A DNA stretch of 64,000 nt from Sarocladium kiliense (Eukaryota > Ascomycota > Sordariomycetes > Hypocreales > Sarocladiaceae), in NCBI GenBank assembly GCA_030734395.1, contig JAUZTG010000029.1, positions 620,001 through 684,000 on the forward strand. The letters are read 5' to 3'. The notes under the pieces were generated by a model. The model had not been told where the DNA came from and ran no database searches. It saw nothing but the letters and a program-made list of their open reading frames with translations. Within the stretch, counting starts at the first letter, position 1. Each line of letters starts with the position of its first letter. The translations under genes and the position numbers were made by a program. Positions 1-10,605 of this stretch are shown in pieces.

Positions 1-1271
1 ATCCATACCTTCTCGAGTTGCTATACACCCCTTGTCAGCTTTCTCCGGGAAATGCGCCGACGCCTACGCTGAACCAGCACAAGTGTTGTACTCACCTGTT
101 GTAGACTTCGTACAAATCGTGGCCAATGTGACATCTCAGCAGCCTGAACCAGGTCCGCTGACGCAAGCATCTTAGTCATGAGAAACTGACATGTTAGGAG
201 AGCGATATACTGCTTCCGGGTGTCTTCCCCTTCCTCGAGGAGTACACCATTCACCTCGTCCAACGGCGAAGCTATATCCAAGTTCCTCACAAATGCATCT
301 GCCATGGCCGAGAGAGATGGAGACCAGCCTTCGTTCATACCCCGGTCAGGATGAAGCACAAACATCTCTTCCAGCTGCTCTTGGATCGCAGCCGGTATCG
401 CCAGTGTTGGGGCGACAGGTTCTGGCTGTGCCTGGTCGGCATCTTGCAAAGAAGAAGGGTCGAAATGGCGCTTGAGGGCCTGCATATCACGCAGTATACT
501 GCGCACGTCGGCTTGTGTGGAACGGACATCGTTGTGCACCTCGGTGATTCGCTCAGCTAGATCCTGATGGAGGCGCAAATGGAGATCGCTGTTTGCACCC
601 AGATTGTTAGACATCTTCAAGAGTAACGTAGTGCGCATCACACTTACATCTTGAATGGCTGAAGAACAAGAGTGATCTTGGACCGGTGCATTAAGAGCCG
701 ACTCCTGAGTCTCTCGACACTCGGCATCACCATAGCGTTCCATTGCAAGTTGCGCACGGGCCCAGTGGTGGCTGCGTAGCTCTTGTTCGTCCTGATGAGT
801 GTGTGACACTCCCTCAGAGTCGCATCGAAGTCACCGACAATCTCGATGAGTGTATCGCGGTCCCATCCGAAAGTCACTGGCGGCGGGCTCAAGTGTCGGT
901 TGGCAAAGGACCTCCGAGCCATGTCGATAACGTCGGTGAGGCTCTCGAGCGACTCTGCGAGCTGTTGAACATCGCGAAAGAACTCATGGTATTGGCGACC
1001 TGTCGACAACCGATCTGCGTCAGCCGATGCGCTCGCTAGGTCCATGCGCTATTTCCACATTGTCCTGTTGCGAAGCCATGTTGGACAGGAGAATCATCGG
1101 TGCCTCTGATGGCAAGATAGCAGGCGATGATGACGGCAATGAGAACAACAATTACCACGTCTACCCGCACTATTACTCACTTGCATTCAACTCGCGCGTC
1201 CAGCCATATTCGAAGACAACCCATGCTAGCTCCGCGAATTTAATGACTTCGCCAACCTCCATCATCATCAT
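1..1271 (-). CDS. fungal N-terminal-domain protein (partial, runs off left edge)
   Basis: Minus-strand gene whose 5' part lies here. I read four exons: 1271..1181, 999..648, 588..96 and 20..<1. The intron 647..589 has GTAAGT, a TCTAAC branch and CAG, and the phases join exactly. The first exon encodes MMMMEVGEVIKFAELAW, the usual start of the ascomycete 'fungal N-terminal domain' found on STAND/NACHT and related proteins. It joins the second exon at NASRQYHEF, as in that family. The third exon is helical and ends near a donor at 95. Function is unknown; family members are often linked to signalling or heterokaryon-incompatibility-type proteins, but no effector domain is visible before the edge. 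The simpler start at 1045 (MDLASASAD) would lose the conserved first helix and is less likely. The 181-base first intron is the least certain point. Confidence 0.72.
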
Positions 1272-2063
1272 CGTGAGCCGGAAGTAGGATCGCAAGATCG
1301 TGCGCAGTAGGTGACAGTATGAGGCAGATCAGAGCACCTAGAGAGCAAGGCTCTGGGTGAGAATGCCCAAGGCTGATCGCCCTTTTGAGCAAAGGTGCCT
1401 CGTCTTGACTCGGATGCACAGTTACATGGGACACGACGCGGTGGCTATGAGAGATAGAACTATCCGCCAACCGAGAAGGATAGCCAGCCTACATATCTTC
1501 AGCTGCCGTCAACCCAATGATGTCGCGTGCGGGATGCGCAAGACAGCACAGCCCCTCACCTCCCCTTGCAGGGTGATGGTTGCCATTTCGCCCGCCTTCT
1601 TGGTCGCACAGGTTGCCTGGCAAAAGCAATATTGGCTGCATTGGCGCGGGTGCAGTTGGTCAGGCTGCCGAGCGCCCGCGACATGGATCTAGGCCCTTGG
1701 AAGACGTGCACATCGCGGCTGCTGAGAGGGTCGCCCAGTTGCAGCTCCTCACCGAGCATCTTGGCAATGAACCGCAGCATCGCAGTTGAGAGTCCTGCTG
1801 TTCGTGGCTTGCATTAGCTCTCCAGCCGCGTTTTTACACATCTCGCTTCTGTATGCAGGCAACAGCTGGCGGACCGCATGGACGCCTGATGATATAGAGC
1901 CGCCGCCGAGGCAATAAGTGAGGCTGGCGAATTCTTTCCTTCAAGGCTCCTCCTGATAAGCCTGGCAACCCTTTCCTGCTTCCCGTCAAGTTCAAGTAGA
2001 CTACGGAATTCACTCAGTGGCGCTCGTTCGCGCAGGGCAAGACGGCAGCGCGACTCAGGAACA
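1272..2063. other. intergenic region between divergent genes
   Basis: About 790 bases between two divergent gene starts, so it should hold both promoters. No convincing promoter motif was identified. Minus-strand frames between about 1500 and 2215 look partly protein-like (see findings), but no complete gene could be assembled. Confidence 0.5.
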
Positions 2064-4752
2064 ATGACTACACCGGCCCAGCACCAGCCCTTCCAGGCAG
2101 CCTCTTTGCACCAAAGGCCAAGAGAGCGAGGGCACGGGATAGCAAGAACCAATGTCGCAAAGACAGGTTCCACTGTCTTCCAGTCCGACTTGGCCAACAA
2201 GCTGCAGCAAACCACTAATCACGATGCGATCATCACTGAAGCACCAAGGGAGCAAAGCCGCCTGACGTTCGTAGATACGGCGTGCCTAGTCATAAACCGC
2301 ATGATTGGTAAGAAACCTGTCGGTTCACTTTATGCTGCGTGTCATTACCTCCTCGACGTTTTATTCTTTCCGGGAAACCTGCCTGGTCCAATTCTCTTGT
2401 GTTCGAAAGAAGACTGGCAACTAACACCACATGATCAGGCACTGGCATTTACAGCAGTCCAAGAACTGTCATGCGAGGCACCAGAAGCAGTGGTGGTGCT
2501 ATTCTATTATGGTTCCTTGGTACTGTTTGCTCCCTAGCCGGCATTCATGTGTACATTGAGTATGGTCTCAATGTACCACGCTTTGTCATTGACGGCGTCG
2601 AGCAAGCTGTTCCGCGGAGCGGCGGTGATCTGCACTATGTATGTTCTGGATATCCCTATGCGCTTCTTCGATCTTGATCATGTTACAATTATGGTTCCGA
2701 GCTTGCACCTAACAATCCTCAAAGCTCAGCTACGTCTATAACTGGCCCTATTATGCAAAGGGCACCGTCTTGTACATGGCCTGTCTCTACGGCATCAGCT
2801 TCATCTGCGTGGGGAATATGGCCGGCAATGGCATAAACTTTGGTATTCGCGTCCTCAGGGCCACTGATCCAGATGTCGTCCTGAATCACGCTCATGTCTG
2901 CGCTATTGCTACCGCTGCTGGAATTTTCTCGTGTGCCATTCACGCTGTGTCGCGACGCGGTGGCATCCTGCTGAACGACTTTTTTGCTGCCATCAAAGTG
3001 TGCATTCTTCTCATAATTCCGTGCACCACCTTCGCAGTCTTGGCTCAGGCGATCAAGGGGCCGGACGGACAGCCGATCCGGAACGTGTTCCAGGAGAATA
3101 TGCGCCCCAGTGCAGCTTTCCAGCCGCCGAGAAACACATCGTGGGAGTATGGCTCTCCTGACGGCTACTCTACAGCATTTCTGTCTATACGTAAGTCCTA
3201 GAAGCCTCTCCGAACCGCCTAATGGTTGATATGTTCAAGGCTTTGGCCTTGCTAATCTTGACCAGTCTTCGCTTTTGGAGGTATCGAGCAGGCAAACCAT
3301 GTATGAGCTCCTTCTTCCTTTCCGCAAAACCCATAAACTATCCCATGGGAACATAGCTAAGAAGAAACATAGGTCCTGGGCGAGATCAAAAGCCCACGTC
3401 GAACATTTCCGCGAGCTCTGACATTCGCAGTGGCTTTGGTTGGCCTGCTATATATGTTCGTCAACCTCTGCTACGTATGTATCCCCCATTCATAGTGAGC
3501 GCCAGTCTGAAGGTTCTCTGTACTGATTGCCAAATTCCAGATGGCTGTGATTCCTGCAGAAGAGCAATTCGAGAATGATGTTGCTCTCCGGTTCTTCGAG
3601 AAAGTCTTCAGCCGGTCTGCCGACGATAACCTGCCTGGACGCATTTTCAATTCGTTCCTTGCTTTATCTTCATTCGGCAATATCATCGTGACGACTTACA
3701 CAGCTGCTCGGATGAAGCAGGAAATCGCGAAACAGGGTTTCATCCCTTTCTCTCGATTCTTCGCACAGAACACAGACCTTAGCATTGGCCGCCTCGTCCT
3801 CCATCTTCGTACGAAGGGGTGGAAGGTTCCGTTCCTTACGTCACCAGAGGAGCATCAGGAACCGACTCCTGTTGGTGCCATGGTTCTTCATCTGGGGGCA
3901 TGCCTGATACTCGTCTGGTCGACCTATGCGGTTGAGCCAACCGACGCCTATGGCCTCTTAACTAACTTGACTGCTTACCTGATTACCGGATTTTTCGGGG
4001 CATTTCTCGCCCTCGGCATTCTCATCCTACGCATCCGTGGTCCACCTGCCACTGAAACCGCCAAAACGGAAGAGTATCGTGCTGCGCATTCCGGCACCAC
4101 CCCATGGGAACAGCCTATGCGCCGTTCGTGGACGGAGATGACTCGCGGCAGCGTCTACACATGGGTTAGCATCCCTGCTGCGCTACTTTACCTTCTCGCT
4201 GTCGGTTTCCCCGTGGTTGCTTCCTGGATCAAAACAGCTTCTGGTTTCAGCACTAGTAGCGTCAGCTGGTTCGTGGTGCCTACTATCTGCTGGGCCATCC
4301 TGCTGTTAGCTTCACTCTGGTGGGTAGGATTCTTAGTCGCGGCTCGATATCGCCAGCGTCGTCAACACAAAAGGCTTGTTCACGAGGTGTGGCCCGAGTT
4401 CGACTGGGCAGAGCCTGTTGGAGCCGCTTGCAGCCGCGCTGAAGAGACGGAGTACGAGAAGCGCCAGCGAGACGGAGGGAAGATCCTTGTCCACGAGACT
4501 GTGCTTTTCACCTGGGAGGTCAATGAGATGAGGAACTTCTTGGCCAACGACGGAAGTCAAGCTCCCGATGCCATGCTTGATGATTCCTTGGACAGCCCTG
4601 TTCCAATGGCGTCGATGAGTCCGACGGCAAGGCGTCGGCCACTGGCTGAGCAGCGATCGATGCCCGGGGACGATATTGCTGGTACTGGGTTTGAGAACTT
4701 TGGGGATCCAGCGTGGAATGATAATCGGGCTGGAAATGTACCGTGGTCATAG
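2064..4752 (+). CDS. amino acid permease, methionine-permease (MUP1/LAT) type
   Basis: Predicted plasma-membrane amino acid transporter of the APC superfamily. Six exons with matching phases: 2064..2307, 2439..2638, 2725..3190, 3266..3300, 3373..3474, 3541..4752, giving 752 residues. The first membrane segment carries FVDTACLVINRMIG joined across intron 1 to TGIYSSPRTVMRG, the hallmark of the LAT/MUP1 group. A second signature, FAFGGIEQANHVLGEIKSPRR, is assembled across the 35-base exon 4. About 12 hydrophobic segments follow, then a hydrophilic cytosolic tail rich in Glu, Arg and Ser. The family moves methionine and related neutral amino acids by proton symport, but the substrate here is inferred. 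The gene is divergent from the left-edge gene and convergent with the GST gene. The N-terminal 60 residues are low-complexity and the start is less certain than the splice sites. Confidence 0.88.
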
Positions 4753-5261
4753 GATTCAGTAATTCTCGATAGTAGATTAAGAAGAAGCTGCTAATATCGG
4801 ATATTTTAAGACTCAGAGTATAAACATTTGATGAATGGCAGCTCGGTGTGCTTGTGTCTGTAAATAGAAGAGGGACCACCATTGAAGTAAGGCATCGTGT
4901 CTCATGTTTGCTACCACAGAATACTCTTTTAGACATGGAAAGCATCCTCTGCACTACTTTCGCGGCGAGGAAACGATGGGAGGCTGCTTCGACATCGATC
5001 AGAAGAGACTGGTATTGACTCCCCTTGTCAGTGAGGACGGCAGAGCTGTAGCGGGCGAGTAATACAAACGAGTGCGAGATTGAGGAGAGGACTGAAGATC
5101 TCGAGAGAGTAATTTCATTAATATTCGCTAGCTACGGCAGCGCATCGTCGCTTGATCTTGAAAGCTCTCTTGGGCGAGTAGTCGTCCGCATTACCTAACC
5201 GTATGGACTTTTCGACCTCAACCAGCAGATTCAATTTCAAGAAGAATAGCAATCAAAGGTA
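4753..5261. other. convergent 3' intergenic region
   Basis: About 510 bases between the 3' ends of the permease and GST genes. It should contain both 3' untranslated regions. I see no gene or strong repeat. Confidence 0.5.
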
Positions 5262-6194
5262 TTACTTTCTAGACTCAAGCTCTGCCAAATCGAGACCCAT
5301 TTTATCCAACTGCCAGTCCATCTCGAGATCTGTCGCCGGGGCGAGATCAAGCTCAGCGTAGTATCGATAGACACCAGGGCCGAAGGGCTGCCGTCGGCCG
5401 CTTTCAAAATACGCGGCAATGTTTGGTCTCTCGCGTACAGCGTCCTGCAAGTTGAACACTCTGTCGTACTTCTTGGATGCTCTCGCAGCGGCCATGGCTT
5501 TGGGAAACTGAAACATCGTTCCTTCGAGACACTGGAGAGAGAAATGTATTGTCAGCATTCTGGGACCGTGTGATTCAGGCTGAGAGATACTTATAGAAGG
5601 CCTCGCCATATCAGGAGTGCTCACATGGAAGAGTACCAAGTCTGCATAGGTGAACGTTCCATCCCATAGCCACGGACCGTCGCCGCTCGCTGGCCCTGCC
5701 AGAACGCGTTCGAAGTACCGGAGATGCAAAGGTAGTCTTTTCTTCAGGAAGGTTTCTGCAGCTACAAGTGCCGCTTCTTTCTGGTCTTCATAGTAAAGCT
5801 CAGTGCTGACTGGATGATGCACATTGTGAACCTCGTTCTGCAGTCTCTCGAGCGCCGTCAAGGTCAAAGCGTTGACGTGGTAGTAGTTTTCGGGATCTTT
5901 CCCCAGTAGGCCTGGGATACGCTTGGCGATGTAGAGAAGGATGTTAGAGGTCTGTGAGATGTAGTTCTTGCCATGACGGAGTATTGGGACCGCAAAAGAG
6001 GGCGGGTTGTCCGCATCGCCAGTGCCGGTGCCTCGCACAATCGACAAGCCATTTTCGAATGCCTCGGTGGGTGATAGCGTCTTCCCGAGATCGACGTATG
6101 GTGTTTGCGTCTCCTCGAAGGCAAGTCGTATGAACTCGCCACGGCCTGGGGCGATGGGCCAGTAGATGAGCTCGTAGGCGGGTTCTTCCGACAT
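5262..6194 (-). CDS. glutathione S-transferase family protein
   Basis: Two exons, 6194..5625 and 5531..5262, giving 279 residues. The N-terminal thioredoxin-like half starts YELIYWPIAPGRGEFIRLAF, as in sigma-like/S-crystallin GSTs, and is followed by an all-helical C-terminal half. The start at 6194 (MSEEPAYEL) fits the family, and the in-frame extension to 6308 has no family likeness. The intron 5624..5532 is exactly 93 bases with no in-frame stop (GTGAGC donor, CTGAC branch, CCAG acceptor), so an unspliced message would encode 31 extra residues. Cytosolic GSTs conjugate glutathione to electrophiles or work in tyrosine or sulfur-compound breakdown; no specific substrate can be read from the sequence. 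The neighbouring FMO, BVMO and NtaA-type genes suggest a role in handling a xenobiotic or organosulfur compound. Confidence 0.87.
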   Translation of the reverse strand: MSEEPAYELIYWPIAPGRGEFIRLAFEETQTPYVDLGKTLSPTEAFENGLSIVRGTGTGDADNPPSFAVPILRHGKNYISQTSNILLYIAKRIPGLLGKDPENYYHVNALTLTALERLQNEVHNVHHPVSTELYYEDQKEAALVAAETFLKKRLPLHLRYFERVLAGPASGDGPWLWDGTFTYADLVLFHVSTPDMARPSISISQPESHGPRMLTIHFSLQCLEGTMFQFPKAMAAARASKKYDRVFNLQDAVRERPNIAAYFESGRRQPFGPGVYRYYAELDLAPATDLEMDWQLDKMGLDLAELESRK

Positions 6195-6670
6195 TTCATC
6201 TGCATACAAGTAAGTGTCTCGAAGGTCGGGACTCTTGTTACAATCTAGGGAGTGCGGGGATCTGAAGATGAAATACGCAGAGCTGACGAGAAGTGCTTGG
6301 AAGCACACCGACTGTCATCTTCTGAAGCACTCTTGTATTACGTGAGCGCTGTCGTATCAGGCTGATCCTGCGTGCCACCCTAGTGAAGCAAACTCTCCGA
6401 GATGAAGTCTCCGGTACCACTCCTATCAGCTCTGTTAAGACGCCCCGGCTGAGGTTCTAATTACTTGATCATTCGGGGCGCAATAGTCTCCGGTGCGTCG
6501 TGTGGCTACAGGGAACCATGCATAGATTAACAAAGCAATAGAAAGTGAGCACATTTGCCATTGGACAAACTCAGAAGTCATTGGCCTTTGATTGAGGCAA
6601 TTGGTGTCACCTTGCATAAAGCTTTGCAGGATTGATCAAATCCAAGAAGGCTGCTATCTATTCAGCCACC
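6195..6670. other. intergenic region upstream of the GST gene
   Basis: About 475 bases holding the GST promoter and the 3' end of the FMO gene. The ORFs seen on both strands are short and lack family likeness. Nothing else is recognised. Confidence 0.4.
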
Positions 6671-8367
6671 TCAAAGGAAACCGAGCGTATCGAGTGAACT
6701 GCCCTCAATCGATACCCAGTCGTCCGAAGGATCCGAGGAGAGATTCGGACTATCATGCGGAGGCTCTGGGTACTTTTTGATATGTTCAATCGCCCAGATG
6801 AGGTCCGACCCCAATGCGGGCGGTATCCTTCCTTGCCCATGCAAGGTGCCGAGCCCCGCGAATCGGAAGAGAAAGTCGAGGTAACTTTGCGTCTCGCCGT
6901 CGTCCCAAGGTATATCGTGGAACTTCTTGTGTTCTATCCGACATCTCTCAATGCGGTCCTGCTCCCATGACAGCTGCTCTTCTGCTGAAGGCAGGGGCAA
7001 GGCGTTTCGTCCTGACCAGAGCCGGGCGATCGCAATAGCCTGATACTCGAAGCTGCGGAACGTCAAAGTGCGAGGGACACCGATGACGGCGATTGATGGA
7101 AACTTGCGCAGAAAAGTGTGCCAATAGCAATCCTGCAGTTTGTTCAGATCATAGTCCCAGAGCGCGCTGCCGTTGGCCTTCTCGTTCCAGAATGGAAATG
7201 AAGCCTTGTAGCCTGTGCAGTACACAACAACATCAACATCGTCAAGCCATGTACCATCTGCAAAGATAACCCGCCCATCTGGACGATACTCTGAAATGAT
7301 GGGTTTCCAAGCAATGCCTGGGGGCGGATGGTCTCCGTCCCATCTCGATCTTGACCGTCGTGAGACATAGACGGGAGACTCGGCGACTCCTACGCACTCG
7401 GTGCTGACATCGTGGCCTGATGCCGAATTGCCCACCACGACCACGCGTTTATCTTTGAAACTTAAAGGACTCCGATAGTATTTGGAGTGCATTATCCTTC
7501 CTTTGCCATCGCGGCTGTATTGCTCTAGCCCATGGACGTGTGGGATCTAGGGCTCATGTTAGCAAGCTGATGGCATCGACACTAGACTGTTAGGAGATCT
7601 TACAAACGGTACGGAATAGTGTCCATTGGCAAGAACCACAGCGTCAAACCTCTCCTCCCACCAAATATCGACATGTCTCACAGGATCAAATTTTCGAAGA
7701 GTAAGCTTCCATCCGTTCAAGCCCTTTTCGCTTCCACCGTTTCTGGCGGGGATCGCTGAGAGGTCCTCCAGGGTAGTGTTCAGCTCCAAGAGTCGATCGC
7801 AACCATGGAGCGCGAAGTAGCTTTCAATATACTGTCGAGCGACCGAGTGTGGTACGAATGGCCCGTATGCAAAACGGATATCGGAGAAACTCATGGCTAT
7901 ATCAGGAACATTGGTTCTTTTGGACGTTAGCAAAGGATCGCGGCTATCTTCGGCCGGCTAACACACGTTAATGATTCGTATATTGGCGTGGTTGTCCATC
8001 GTTTCGTTTTCGATGGAGGCGAAATGGTTGGAAGGTCGGCAGGGATTTTCAATGGCTCATCTATTGCAGGCGGGAGCTTGCCAGGTGGGATATCCTTCGG
8101 AATGCCTGGGTCAGCGTCGTAGATCCTGTCCAATTGAGACTTAGTAAGGCAACATACGCCAGGACTACAGGGCTGTGGTACCAAGTTCCGCCTGGCGATT
8201 CTCTCCGCTCGAACACCTTGATATAGTCGAAATACTGTTCAGACTTCAAAGCTGCGGCCGTGATTGCCCCTGGATGAATCGTCAGAACAGTTGCGCTTGG
8301 CGGCGAACGAAGCGCATCTCGTACCAGCAGCACCAGCTCCGATAACAGCTACAGACTTGATCGCCAT
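6671..8367 (-). CDS. flavin-containing monooxygenase (FMO, dimethylaniline monooxygenase-like)
   Basis: Five exons on the minus strand: 8367..8325, 8269..8182, 8125..7967, 7916..7604, 7546..6671, giving 492 residues. Intron 1 restores MAIKSVAVIGAGAAG joined to AITAAALKSEQY, so the FAD-binding GxGxxG lies at residues 10-15. Intron 2 (8181..8126) joins ESPGGTW to IYDADPG; an alternative 32-base intron was rejected because this junction matches the FMO pattern. The NADPH-binding motif GNSASG follows HSKYYRSPLSFKDKR, and CTGYK marks the FMO C-terminal sheet. FMOs oxygenate soft nucleophiles (N, S) with NADPH and O2; the substrate is unknown. It is divergent from the carrier gene across a 537-base shared promoter region and sits in a run of oxygenase and transporter genes. 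Confidence 0.88.
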
Positions 8368-8904
8368 GGTTGCAATTGAGAAACTTGGATCGAGTCATTC
8401 AGATGACCTGTGCGCTGTTTAACTGATGGTGACCGTATAAACTCTTGTAAATACATCGATTTGAGACGCGCCTTGAACCCGAGATCCTTGCCATTATAAA
8501 TCACACGCGAGGTTCTCGGATCATACACGCGCCAGCTGATGGCGCAATGGTTTTACTCCATGGCGTTTCTGCTGATCCCGCGTCATATCCGGCAACAAGA
8601 CGCATATTCGGATTCTTTATCGTCTCTTTTTGGGGGGACTGACGGAGTTCGCTGATAGGTACCCCGCGGTAGAAACCCCACGTTGGTGATAAACACATGT
8701 GAGGGGATGGCTGTTCTGGATGTGGCAATGTATTGTAAACACTGATCCTCGACAATTCTGATGTTCCGACGCATACAGAACGTGCATTGCTATAATATAG
8801 CGACTTCACGCCGTGCAACTGTTACAACCACCAATCTCATTCTCGAATGCTCATAGTCACCGATTCCTCCCATTTCACCTCTGACTCCAGGAAGCTGGAC
8901 GCAG
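8368..8904. other. bidirectional promoter region, FMO / mitochondrial carrier-like gene
   Basis: 537 bases between two divergent starts. Several short ORFs cross it but none has family features. No clear operator was found. Confidence 0.45.
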
Positions 8905-10378
8905 ATGACAAATACAATGGCTGCTCAACCCCAACAAGAAGGTCAACGTACGTATACCGAGGAGACGCCATTGCTCGTGGACGAAAGTGCATCGTCCATT
9001 CTTGATTCCGAAACTCAGGACAAGGAAGCAATCAAAAGACCACTTTCGTGGTACGTTTGGACGGTCACTTGGGTCCTCGGGTGCGCATTGATACTTGCGC
9101 TCTTTGTAAAAGCATGGCTTGATGCAGATGGAGACGTCGAGGCAAGTCGTCATGTCTTCACGCCATCTTCAATACAGGAGAACTAATTGGAGGGATGCAG
9201 TTCGATTTCAAGAAAGCGCTGAAGCGAGCGCTTGGAGGTGGTCTCAGCGGAGCAGCGGCCATGGTACTGCAGGTCTTGCTGCTGATGGTAAGTTTCCTCC
9301 GACATCGTCACATTCCCCCTCCCATGGCCTGATTACTGATGGGATTACTAGCCCGTTCGAACAGTCATGAACTACCAGTACCGTTATGGCTCATCGTTCA
9401 CTGTTGCCACAAAGACTCTTTACGCTGCTGGTGGCATTAGGCGCTACTATCAGGGAATTGCTGCAGCATTGATACAAGGTGTGGCAATATGTTTAGCAAG
9501 GAAGATGCAAAGTGGCTGACGATGAGAATTTAGGACCTACAGCGCGATTCGGGGACACGGCAGCTAACGCCGGGATTCTCGCTCTACTGCAGTCAAATGC
9601 ATTTCTGAGCACACTGCCTTCTCTCGCGAAGACCATATTTGCATCACTTTGGTAAGCACATCCCATCTTGCTTTCATTGCCTCATACTTTCTGACATCTG
9701 AATAGTGCCGCGGCGTTTCGGATGATCCTTACACCAGTAGATACCGTGAAAACGACGTTGCAGGCTCAAGGTTCTCATGGGACGGTCGTTCTTCGTCAAC
9801 GCATCAAAAGCCACGGGATTGGAACGCTCTGGTGGGGAGCATTTGCCACTGCTGGAGCAACATTCGTGGGCCACTATCCGTGGTTTGCTACAGTATATCC
9901 TCCCTTGCAATGGCTTCATAACATTGTTTTACTCTCTGACGCGGCCTAGTACAATTTCCTCAGTCAAGCCTTGGAAGAGCCTCCGAAACGCGAACTTCTA
10001 TTGTGGCTCGGGCGCCTCGCACTCATTGGTTTCATTGCCTCTGTGGTATCCGACTCCGTGTCCAATTCACTGCGAGTCGTCAAGACCTATCGACAGGTCA
10101 ATGATGAGAAGGTGTCGTATTGTAAGTGTTTTTGCTTCACGAAATGATCAAATTAGGCTGACTGATTGGATCAGCTGAGGCTGCGCAATTAATCATTGCT
10201 GAAGAAGGCGTGATTGGATTGCTTGGCCGTGGTCTAAAAACCCGGATACTGGCAAATGGCCTTCAAGGATTACTGTTCTCAATCTTGTGGAAGCTCTTCC
10301 AGGATTTGTAAGTTACTCTGTTGTCCGCGAACAGACCATCGCTAACTCGCGACATATAGATGGGAACAGTATACTTAA
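8905..10378 (+). CDS. mitochondrial carrier-like membrane protein
   Basis: Eight small exons with consistent phases: 8905..9141, 9201..9287, 9352..9478, 9534..9651, 9706..9892, 9950..10121, 10175..10307, 10360..10378, giving 359 residues. The protein has an acidic N-terminal tail, one membrane segment near WYVWTVTWVLGCALILALF, then carrier-like repeats with TPVDTVKTTLQ (a P-x-D/E-x-V-K/R solute-carrier signature) and SNSLRVVKTYRQVN. This is a diverged mitochondrial carrier type common in ascomycetes; the substrate is unknown. Intron 1 begins GCAAGT after GTCGAG, so it is a GC-AG intron; it joins GDVE to FDFKKALKRALGGGLSG. The gene is so finely split that single-frame reading would miss it. 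It diverges from the FMO gene and converges on the BVMO gene with 227 bases between stops. Confidence 0.83.
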
Positions 10379-10605
10379 GTAGACGCCTGGCATGGGGCAG
10401 AGGAGCTCAACAGTGTTCAACTTTTGAGCTAGAGAAACAGAGGAGTAGCATCACACTATTTGGCTCTTTTTGACGTACTTTCACTTACATCGTGTTCTTG
10501 AATCGCAGAGAATGCCAGGCGTGAGATAATGCATACATTTTGCTCCGGAATCATGCTTCCGCATTAAGACCACAGAGTCGAGCTCCTATTGATAGTATGC
10601 TTCCA

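Noticed and set aside
8126..8157. 32-base intron in the FMO gene
   Set aside because: Too short, and the 56-base alternative (8181..8126) restores GGTW-IYDADPG as expected for the family.
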